Positions 11,801 to 23,800 of a DNA stretch of 64,000 bases are shown here, piece after piece. The stretch is from Odontocerum albicorne. Its lineage: Eukaryota; Arthropoda; Insecta; Trichoptera; Odontoceridae. Numbering within the stretch: position 1 is the first letter of the stretch; every line of letters begins with the position of its first letter. A model generated the notes under the pieces. It saw only the letters and a list, made by a program, of their open reading frames with translations, did no database searches and was not told the origin of the DNA. The position numbers and the translations under genes were made by a program. The DNA lies in assembly GCA_949825065.1 (NCBI GenBank), contig OX463863.1, positions 17,903,240 to 17,967,239 on the forward strand. Direction: 5' to 3'.

Positions 11801-14800
11801 TGCCGGTGGAAAAATGACCTGAGCTTCGCTGTCTATTGTTATGGCAGCAGACTTATTTTCCAAGAAATTTGTGAAACGACCAATGCTATCCAGGGGTCTC
11901 AATTCTGGGAGAAAATAATTTAGTGCCTTTAAAACAATCAAGTGTTCAATATTTAACAAAATCTTGTAGTATTTGATCGTGTCGATAATTTTGTCTTTTT
12001 TGATGATATGCTATTTGCAATGTGTGTATTCCAGTGTATTCGAAGCTTTTGGTCCCATCACGTACTGCAAGCTGGCATACGGGGCGTCGGGGCACAAGCA
12101 CAAGGGGTACGGGTTCATCGAATATGAGACTCTGCAGTCCGCTCTGGAGGCTATCCAGAGCATGAACCTGTTCGATCTCGGAGGCCAGTATCTTCGGTAA
12201 GTACTGTCCTGTTTTATTGTGACATCTGACGTGAAAATGTCTCATAAAAGAATATAGACAATGAAACTCATTTATTTATAACAAACAAGATTAGACTCCC
12301 TCGAGTGTGAGAAATGTAACGATTTTTAGTATCCACAACATGCTACTGAAAGATATTCTTTCAAACTATCATGAAAACGTCTCGAAACAGACAAAATATC
12401 CAATTTGAGACTCATTTATTTATAACAAACAAGATCGGTCCCAAAGTTGATCCTTGAAAAATTCCAGACCTTGAATGTTGCTGTATTTAACTATATCTTA
12501 TTTAATGTAGCCGGTTTTTTTGTATCCACAGCCTTCCACTGAAAGAAATTCTGTCAGCCTATCGTGAAAATGTCTTTAAAAAGACGATATATCCAATTCG
12601 AAACTCATTTCTTTATAACGAACAAGATCAGTCCTAAAGTCAATCCTTGAGGAACCCCAATCGCAATACCTTTGAGTGTTCATCTACTTAATCTTGTATC
12701 CGTTTGGAGTAGCTGTGTGTTAATTAATGTGTTGTTAATATTTTCAGGGTGGGCCGAGCGATCACGCCGCCTAATGCGCTGACCGGCCCCGCCACTAACT
12801 CCGTGATGCCAACTGCAGCGGCGGTCGCCGCTGCGGCCGCCACTGCCAAAATACAGGCTATGGATGCGGTGGCCAGTAATGCTGTTGCACTCGGTGAGTC
12901 CAGATCCGAACACACTTTCGTACTTATCCAACGTGCATTCAATTTTATTACCTCTAAAGAGAATACTGAATGATTTACTTTAACTTAACCTTTCGAGTAG
13001 CAAGATATTAATGATAATTTTAAAACATCGTTTGTTCAGTTGGTAAAACATGTAACTAGCCAATAAATGATATAATTGTGTGGTATCATCAATAGATGTC
13101 ATTGGTAGTCCAAATCCTGAGACATAATCTTGGAATATTAGAGAAATAATAACTGCGCCCCAACCGCGGGGCCATACGCTATCTGAGTCAGTATTTCATG
13201 GCCCCACGGGGCGATACTCGCGAAAAGGTTAAGGGAGTATTCTATTCTAGAGGCGTGAATTTCGGGCATTTTTTTTTTCAGACTAAATAAAATAATTTAA
13301 AAATATATTTTTCCTATACATTTTTTTACAATTTGTTTATTGATGATTTGAGAATAAAATTTGAAAAAAAAATTTCAATTCATTATGTTATCAGCTGTTA
13401 TGTCTTGTCGTAAAAAAAAAGGGGGTGAGCTGGTCGACATGATTGGACCCCTTTCGTAAATCCGAAACAAAAATCATTCACAGTTTCTTGATAAGAAATA
13501 ATGTCATTATAGTTGGTAGCAGAGAGAAAAAAAAACGTAAAATGGCGGCTGTCTGGAAAAGTGTCACTTTTTTCCCCCTGTTTTCTTCTTCTTCCTCTTC
13601 TTTTAGGCCTGTTGACCTGTTATGGTCCTGCATCATCGTTTCCCTCTTGTGACGTCGACTGCCAGCTCTCCTTCAATCTTTTGGGAGGTCATCCTGGAGG
13701 TCTGCTCACTTGGGGGATACTGTCCCTGGCCATTCTTACGGTTCTCGGTTCCGCCATTCTGGATACATGTTTGTTCCAGAACCTTCTTCCCTGTCGTCCC
13801 CATCTGACAATATCTTCAACTTCGCACATCCACCCTTTTTTTTTTAAATTATTATATTTTTTTTAAAAATTGTGTCCGTTTTTTTTCCAATTTTAAAAAT
13901 GAGCACCAAAAGTAAAACAAAATGGTAAAGGTTATATGTCATTCGAAAGGAAATTTTCTGCTCTACAAGATATTGTTTGCTTTTACGTTACACATATTAT
14001 TTTATTTGATTACAAGCCTTCAAAATGGAATGTCAAGTAGACGAAAGTGAGCATTTTCGACACCTCCTTCTATAATAAAGCTGCTCACGATATTACAATA
14101 AATGTGTATTTTCTATAAAAAAATCCAGTTTCATATTTACAGACCTGATACATTTTTTTAAATTTTTATATGTTATGTTATGAAAATTTAATTTCTGTTT
14201 AACTTTCCACGTCTCCTTTTGCATAAATCCGCACCTCCCTTATTTGGAAAACGCTGCCTTATAGAATTGGTACGAAGAATCGCGAATACTTCAAAACAGT
14301 GCTCTACAAGTTTTCTGTGTGTCGTTATATGTAACATATGGTATATTGACTTCCTAGTGTTTCTGTTACAGGTCTTACAAAGTTAGTCGGCACCCACCCG
14401 AGTTTAGCTGGTCTCCCGGTCACTGTGACCACCCTGCCCTCCCTCGTGACACCCATGGTGCTGGGAGGAACCATCGCGCAAGCCCCCACCGTCATACCAG
14501 GTGAGCGAGCACTCTTCAGTACGGCCAGTACTTGGATCTTATCTAACACATATAACAAAATTGACAATTCACGTACCAAATAGTCGAAACTCGTCTGCAG
14601 TCTATTTCGTGATTAGTCTCAGTTGGTATTATACGTGTTTATTTTTATTAATTACAACAGTTGTATTATTATTGCGTAATATTTAATGAATCGATGATCT
14701 TTATCTTTGGTTAATGTTCGTTTTCTCTAGTAATGTTTGGTTAATGTTCATTTTCTCTAGTAATGTTTGGTTAATGTTCGTTTTCTCTAGTAATGTTTGG

Positions 14801-17800
14801 TTAACATAGTCTCCTTCAAGAGAGATACATTCATTCCGACGCTTTCCTAACTTTTCTATGCCAGCCGTGTAGAATGATTTATCTTTGGTTTCAAAATAGG
14901 CGTTAGTTTCGGCAATCACTTCTTCATTGGAGCCAAATCTCTTTCCCTGGAGCATCTTTTTGAGTTCTGCGAAGAGCCAATAGTCGCTGGGGGCCAAATC
15001 TGGAGAATACGGTGGGTGCGGAAGCAATTCGAAGTTCAACTCATGCAATTTGACCATCATTACCATCAACTTGTGACACGGTGCATTGTCCTGATGAAAG
15101 AGAACTTTTTTCTTCTTCATATGGAGCTGTTTCTTTGCAATTTCTACCTTCAACCGCTCCAATAACGCTATGTAATATTCGCTATTGATGGTTTTTCCCT
15201 TTTCAAGGTGATCGATGAATATTATATCATGCGCATCCCAAAATACGGAGGACACAACCTTCCCGGTTGACTGTTGAGTTTATGGTCGGTTAATGTTCAT
15301 TTTCTCTAGTAATGTTTGGTTAATGTTCGTTTTCTCTAGTAATGTTTGGTTAATGTTCGTTTTCTCTAGTAATGTTTGGTTAATGTTCGTTTTCTCTAGT
15401 AATGTTTGGTTAATGTTCGTTTTCTCTAGTAATGTTTATTTTTAAATTAAAGTAATATTTCTCGAGTAAGTGGATCTTTATTTTTCTAGTTTTGATACTA
15501 CTTGTCATTTTAAAACGATAATCTTATTATTGTTTTATAATGACAAGTAGAATCTTCTTCCTTACACTTAACTTGTTTCTTTTGTAATATTTTGAATTTC
15601 GGGTCATAGTGAAATCCTGAGTAAAAGCGCTCTTGATGAGAGTCGGCTCTTTAAACAGAGTCTTGTTTATGGTCCCCGGAAGATGAGGTGTGCACCTTGA
15701 AACCGGCAGGGTTATACCGTTAGAAAGAAGTGGAATAAACAGTGTTTGATAAAACAAATTACGAGTGCTGTTTAAATTGTCCTTTGCATTATTATTACTA
15801 TCAAATACAATAACAATAATGATACTGAATGTAATTACAAACATTTCAACATTAAATGATTGGTTTAAAATCACTAGAGGTGTCAAACAGGGATATGTAA
15901 TATCACCATGGTTGTTCAATCTATACATAGACACATGTATCATCGATACGTGTGTTATGAACATTTGGCAGGTTCATGCTGCCTAGTTCTACTGATAATA
16001 ATGGTTCTCCCTCTGTGTGTTCCAGGTGGGCTTGGAGTGATGCCTACAGTGGCCCCGGTTATACCCCCTCCAGGCATTGCTATCCCGGTAAGTTGAACAT
16101 ATCCACACTTACATTTTTGTGTTCATGCTTGACCATACCAAAGTGCTTTGCACAAATTCATTTGACATTTGAGAGCGGTTGAGTCAAAAAACGATGCCAC
16201 TCTCAAAACTAACTGATTCCATTACAACTTACCTTATCTTTATTTACTTCCTGTGCAACTTCATTCCAAAGTGATTTTATTACAGGTACATTTTTGTATA
16301 ATTTGTTCGATGGGTTCCACAAAGGTTCCCTTTTATACACAGCTGTCATTAAAACTTCCGCCATCTTGTAAATTAACCAACCCGTCTGTTCGCTAGGAGA
16401 TTCACTCGATGACTAATCGTCATGCAACGTGGCACGTAGCGTGCAGTGTGGCCACTGCGATAGTATGCGGTGCGTTGGTTCGCTAGGATATGTCACCTAA
16501 CTCGCAGCATAGCTCTAAGCATCAAGCGAGGCTCCTACCTGTGTGGCCGAGACTTTAGGTTTTAGTGAATGGTATCAATTGCGATTTCCGCTTGTAGACA
16601 CTATGTGGACGATGTTCTTGTGATTTAGCAAAATAGGGAAATAAATTTAGTTTAATTTCTTAAACAGCTTAACACGCATCATGAAAAAATGTTGGTCTAT
16701 CGTGATGTTGGAATAACCCGCAACGAGAATGGCACATGAGATATTAAAGTCTATCGGAAACCAACACTCACAAACAAATAGCTAACGTGCGGACTCACAC
16801 CACTACATAGCAAAAACGAGAGGTCTTACCCGCACCTTTGTTACTAGGGTGATACGAATATACTAGAAACAGAACAAACTAACGACACTCACTAGAGCAG
16901 AACGGTTACATGAAAAAGATATCGCTCAAACTATCCAGAGCTATCGAGCTGTGGGTAAAGAAGCAGATCAGAAAGAAGAAATAACACTTGGCGGAGTCTT
17001 TCTTCCATATGTGATAAGCAGTACGGACAGAATTATCAAAATCGTATAGCACTCTTGAAAAATCTTGTACGACTGATAAGTTTTTGTTGACTCCTTGCGA
17101 AGCCTCAAGGTGGCACTAGGCACCCCCTCGGAGCCTGTGTACCAGAGAAGGGATACAGTATCTTCCGTCAGGTTCACCGTACCCGGCTTGGCGGTCTGCA
17201 ATCAATTAATACCATATTACTCGACTCAACTAGACATGACAGTTATACTTGGTAGAGATATTAACAGCATTCACACTGCCTGGCTATACTGATAATACTG
17301 CCCAATAGTGTAGTGAGTGCTGTGACACTGAACCAGTGTACGAGACGTCTGGACAAGTTCCTACACACAAACCCAGGAGTGCTGTTCTGTTTCCTTTGCT
17401 TTTCCCTTGCTGTCTCTCCATGAACATATGACAGGTAAACTTGATATAGATATTAACAGCATTCATGCTGCATAGCTATACTATAAGATAATGTAATTTG
17501 GAAGAAATGAAACATGTATTTTGTAATTGGAAAGTTTGGCCTTTTTTTACACCTCGACAAAAATATGACGTGATGGTATATATGTATATATTGAAATTGT
17601 CCTTATTATATATGTACATTCCAGAGTCCAGGTATGCCCCCGACAGTCCTCCCTGCCAACACGTTACTGTCTAGCAGCGTGGGACTGCCGACTGTAACGA
17701 GTGTGGCACAGACGGTGACGGGGGTGGGAGTCGCGCTGCCCCAGCCACCTACGGTCACCGTCTCGCAACAGTCCTCTCAGATACCACAACCCGCGCCACC

Positions 17801-20800
17801 ACTGCAGCACAACGGGAACACGGCTGATGCCATCAAGTGAGTATAACACGTAATCCAACGCCTTGTTCTTCTTGTAGAACAGGGGTCTCAAAACTTTTTG
17901 AAATACGAATATTGAAAGTAATAGATAATTGAACAGTGATAATTTGATTCTTAATAAAGTTGTTTCAAATCAATCCAATAGGGTGGATTGTTATGATAGA
18001 GCTTTTGGCGTTGTTGAACCTGTGGTGTGGAATGGTCTGCTTCTTAGTATCAGAGATACAGGTGGCGTGTGCAGCTTTAAGAAGCACAATCAAATTTGGG
18101 AGGTCATCAAAATTTATAAGTGGGTTTTGTAAATATTGATAGTTAAATTATAACACATCGATCAATAAGTCCCGGGACCAACTACTAAAACAACATTTGT
18201 TTGCCAAAATTCTTCTTTATTCATCAACATAGTCTCCTTCAAGAGCGATACATTCATTCCTACGCTTTCCTAACTTTTCTATGCCAGCCGTGTGGAACAA
18301 TTTATCTTTGGTTTCAAAATAGACTAGTTTCGGCAATCACTTCTTCTTTGGAGCAAAATGTCTTTTCCTGGAGCATCTTTTTGAGTTCTGCAAACAGCCA
18401 ATAGTCGCTGGGGGGCAAATCTGGAGAATACAGTGGGTGCGGAAGCAATTTGAAGTTCAACTCGTGCAATTTGGCCATCGTTACCATTGACTTGTCACAC
18501 GGTGCATTGTCCTGATGAAAGAGAACTTTTTTCTTCTTTATATGGGGCCGTTTCTTTACAATTTCTGCCTTCAAACCCTGCAATAACGCTATGTAATATT
18601 CGCTATTGATGGTTTTTCCCTTTTCAAGGTGATCGATGAATATTATACCATGCGCATCCCAAAATACGGAGGCCATAACCTTCCCAGCCGACTGTTGAGT
18701 TTATGGTCGCTTCGGACGACTTTCACCGGCTGCGTTCCATTCAGCTGACTGCCGATTTGATTCCGGAGTATAGTGGTGGATCCAAGTTTCATCCATTGTC
18801 ACATACCGACGCAAAAACTCCTGTTTATTTCGCATAAACAGTGCCAAACAGCACTCTGAATAATCGATGCATTGTTGTTTCTGTTCCATATTTCTGTTCA
18901 TTCCATTGTCAGCAAACGTGGCACCCATTTCGAAAAAACCTTTGTCATGACCAAATGTTCATGCAAAATAGTGTAAACACTACCAAATGATATCTTCAGG
19001 ATGTCAGCTATCTCACGCAACTTTACTTTGCGATTTTCCATCACGATTTTTAGTGTTTTTTTAATGTTTTCTGGTGTAACAGCCTCATTTGGACGACCAG
19101 AGTGTTCAGCATCATTTGTGTCTGTACGACCGCATTTGAAATCAGCATACCACCGACAAACGGTTGTTTTCGACGGAGCAGAACCCGAATAACACTTTTC
19201 AAGCCATTGCTATGTTTGAACGGTATTTTTTGCCATTAAAAAGCAATGTTTTATCAACACACTAAATTAGTTTTTTTCCGTTGTTTTGAAAATAGCAAAA
19301 GTAGCGTCACTAAAACCAATGTAACTCAATGACACAATGTCGGAATGTCATGATAGTTTGACACGTAACTTTTTAAGGCTGGTACTAACTGAGAATAGTG
19401 TGGATTTGTTATTAGAGGCACCATCTGTTGCTTAGTCCCGGGAATTGTTGATTGATACGTTATTGTTATTATTACAACAGTCTTAGAGTTTAACCAGTTC
19501 ATAGGTGAATTTGTCAGGAATCGAATCTAGAGCGTCGTCATGTTTAGCGTGAATGATATTCGTTACATCCACGGCCGCCGACACAATACAATACGAATAA
19601 AACGCCGCACCGCCTCTGATTTTCTGACGGTTTCCAGACGGATGGAGGCGGCCCGGCAACAGGAACAGCTGCAGAGGAAGCTGCTGGCGGGCGGGGAGCC
19701 GCAGACCCTGCAGCAGCAGGAGCACATGTCTATCAAGGGGCAGAGCGCCCGCCACCTGGTCATGCAGCGCCTCATGAGAGCCAATCACTCCCGCGTACTC
19801 ATCCTCAACAACATGGTGAGTTTGCACTAATTTAAATTTATTTTAATTGTATATATCAACCCTCTCACAAAACTCATTGTCTACTCTTACAGTACCTTAT
19901 GGCCGGGCTCGCCCTCCTAATGGTGGGGTTGTATCTCAGCTGAGAGGGGAGGGGTATTGTGAGACTAGTCTAGACTGTATAACTTATCTCTCAAATGCAT
20001 TTTCTTTTCCATTGCCTTGACATGTTAGTGTAATTTTTTTTTTTTATTCGAGTCTGTAATTGTAATTTTTGTATTTATTCAAGTCTGTAGTTGTAATTTT
20101 TTGTATTTATTCGAGTCTGTAATTGTGATTTTTGTATTTATTCGAGTCTATAATAATTTTCATATGTATTTATTTAAGTCTATAATTGTATTGATTGTTT
20201 ATTTATTATCATTTATTTTATGATTACGTGGTCTGATATCTTCCCAGCCAAGCTCGCTCTCTATTCGTGGAGCTGTGTCTCGACTGGGGGGTGTTATGAA
20301 ATGAACCCAGACCTTTTGATAGCTTCTCTCTTAAACATACATAAATACATACTATCCCGCCATTTCCCTGTCGGGATAGGCAGAGAGGACATACATACTA
20401 TCCCTCCATTTTGCTGTCGAAATAGGCAGAGATGGCAGAATGTCAGACTTTCCTATCTCGACACGCATAAAGTGTCTCCTATATCCATACACCTCCTCAT
20501 ACAACTTCTATGATTTTCTACATTTTCTTCTCTCAAAATATCATTCACTTGATTCAATTATACTTTCCTTAGTCTTCCTCTTACACGCCTTCCACTTACA
20601 TTTGCACTATACAGGTATATCTGTTTTGTCCGACTTTTTTCATTCATTAGTTTCAAATGCCCAAACCATCTCGGCGTGCTCTTCTTCAACACATCAGCCT
20701 TAAGTTCACATTCATCCCTTATCACTTCATTCCGTATTCTGTCATACATTGTCACTCCGTGTATTCTTCTCAATGCACACATTTCTGCAACTGTCAGTCT

Positions 20801-23800
20801 TTTTCCATATTTCGCTCCTATAAATCAAAGTCCGTGCCAAAATACCATTGTAGATTATCATCTTAGCAGATTTTGATACTATCCAGTTGAGAATATACAT
20901 TTTAGTCGCCCATTGACTTTGTTTCCTATCGCTACACGCCGTTCGATATCCCTCTAAGCTCTTCCAAAATCTGAGAACATACTACCCAAATAGCAGATCA
21001 ATGCACAACTTGAATATGGATGGAATCACCGACAGCTGGAAACGACCTAAACAAAACTCACGGCCATTTTTCCGGTAAAGTTTTGTCATGATATTGCCGT
21101 AATATTGAGACATAATACATTTGCACTATATATTTGTTAATTTATTCGTTCCACGTGTCCAAACCATCTTCCAGTATTCATGTTTATTCATCCGCCAGCC
21201 ACTGTGCTGGACGCTCAGCATCCAGTGAAAAATGTATGTTTTAAATTAAAATTATGCAAAATCTGCTAGGTTAATTTTTTGTAATTAGCTATAAAATTAT
21301 TTTATTATGTAAGCCCTGGTCACTCACTATCCATCATAGGGTGGCAAGTGTTAAATTCACCACATTCATCCCGAATCCCTTTGTTTAGTTTCTGTCATAT
21401 ATTATCACCCCATTTTTTTTTCTTAATTCACGCATTTATATGATTCATTTCAATCTTGTTCCGTGTACACTAAAAATCTATCAATCGAGTGCTATAAACT
21501 AATGTCACAGTAAAACTATGCATTAAGGAACAATATTTGTTCGGAATTATACGCAATATACGACACATGGGGACACATTATCGATCGAGATTCTGTATTC
21601 ATATTATGTGTGCTCTACAAAAAATAAATAAATTTAAATGCTATTAACTGTACTTTTTGTGTCCCGGTGACAGGTGGGCCCCGAGGAGGTGGACCAGAGC
21701 CTGCAGGAGGAGATCCAGGAAGAGTGTGGCAAGTACGGTAGCGTTGGCCGCGTTATCATCTACAATGAGAGACAGGCCGACACTAGCGTCATTGTCAAGA
21801 TATTTGTCGAGTTCTCCACCATGGCTGGTGAGTGTGAAGTCCCTAAACCTTTATCCTCGAATCTACACAGTGTTTACTTCTTCGACAACGGTGCTGTGCT
21901 AGCTTAACCTTTCCTTCCCTGTGTTGGGTATCTTCTACACGTTGCTTCAAATAACCATCAATATCTCTATAAATATTATAAATACAAGGTTAAGATTTTA
22001 GGTATTCCTCCATAATATATTTACGCATTGATTTAAAAAATAATATTAATAATAATCAGAATTTATCGACTACATCGTAAGTATTTCCTGAATATCGGAA
22101 ACAAATTCGCATTTAAACGCTGTGAGTGCCTCCATCTTGGGTCTTGACGATAGGTGAAAAGTATGCGGGAAGCGCGACACTATATTCGCATCTCACTTTT
22201 GCATACGTCACTGAATTGCGAGGAGCTCAATTGTCTCAACCTCGCAAGTGTAAGCCACGCCCGAGTTAGCCACCAACCCTGCCGCGCCACAGTAACTGTT
22301 GAGCTGGCAACGAGACTAGATCTACGCCCGTTCCGTGAGCGTTGCCAGATGGTTTTTTAATGTTTTCAGCAAATAAATCTCAATTATTATAATTTTTAAC
22401 TTCAATTATAATTAATTAAGGGGATTATTTTTTAATGTTCTTATTTTTCCGATTTAAAATCGCTAATTTTTGATCGCGTACTCACTACCCAACACCGGAG
22501 CACGTGTTTCATTTTTATCACCGTAAGGGAAGGGTTAAGCTGTTGTCTGGGAGAAACTTTTCCCGGCCGAATAATGTCAAAAAGTGGTGATATCGACTGG
22601 CCCCCACGATCCCCTAATTTGTCCGTCCCCGATTATTCCCTATAAGGGTACTTGAAGGGAAAGATTTACACCAACAAACCAACCACAATTCCGATGCTTA
22701 AGGACAACATCCGAAAGGAAATTGCTGATATAACACCAGAAGTCTGCGAGAATGTTATGAAAAATATGCTTTTAAGAGCTCACAGCTATATTCCATACAT
22801 AATGGTAAAGACCATATAATCAATCAATTAAATATACATTATAAAATTGTGTTTCATTTAAAAGTTATTCAAAAAAAACATTGGCCTGGAACATACCAGG
22901 TCTGTAAATATGAAACCGGATTTTTTTTTATAGAAAATACACATTTATTGTATAAAAATGGTAAAAAATATTTTATTCAAAGTATTGCCCATCGCTAGCT
23001 ACACATTTTCCCCATCTCTCTGGCAATTTGTGGATGCCACGCCAAAAAAACTGTTGCTCTTTTGGGATAAACCAATCATCGAGCCATTTTCGTACATATC
23101 CGTAAGAAGTGAAGCGCTGCTCAGCAAGTGCGTGTCCCATCGATGCAAATAAGTAGTAATCGGATGGAGCCAAGTCTGGTGAGTAAGCCGCATGCGAAAG
23201 TATTTGCCAACTAAACGCCTCAATCGTTTTCTTGACCAGTTTTGCTGTGTGCGATGGTGCATTATCATGTAGCAAAATCACTTTGTGTTACCTCTTTGGA
23301 TATTCTGGTCGTTTTTCACGCAATGCTCGGTTCGAATCCATCATTTGTTGTCGGTAGCGTTCAGTATTAACGGTTTAGCCAGGTTTTAGCAGCTCATAAT
23401 AGATAACACCCTTCTGATCCCACCAAACACGGAGCATTGTCTTCCGTCCATAGCGATTTGGCCTTGCAGTCGATGTCGCTGGTTTGCTTGGAGTTACCCA
23501 TGATCTTTTACGCTTAGGATTCTCGAAATATATCCATTTTTCATCGCCAGTCACAATTCGACGGAGAAATGATTTTCTTTTATACCTGGCGAGCAGCATT
23601 TCGCAAGTGGATTTTTTTTTCAGTTTTCCTGTTGTCTTTCATTCAGTTCATGTGAAACCCATTTTTCCACGGCTTTCAAACGTATGGAGACGGCTTCTCG
23701 TGTCACATTTAATTGATCGTCATCCTCATCCACCAATGCTTGCAATTCGGCGTCCTTAAACTTTCTCGGTGGTCTTCCACGTTCTTTGTTTCTCACGTCA

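Noticed and set aside
12680..12942. Alanine- and arginine-rich minus-strand frames opposite hfp exon f
   Set aside because: They are shadows of the GC-rich Ala-coding exon.
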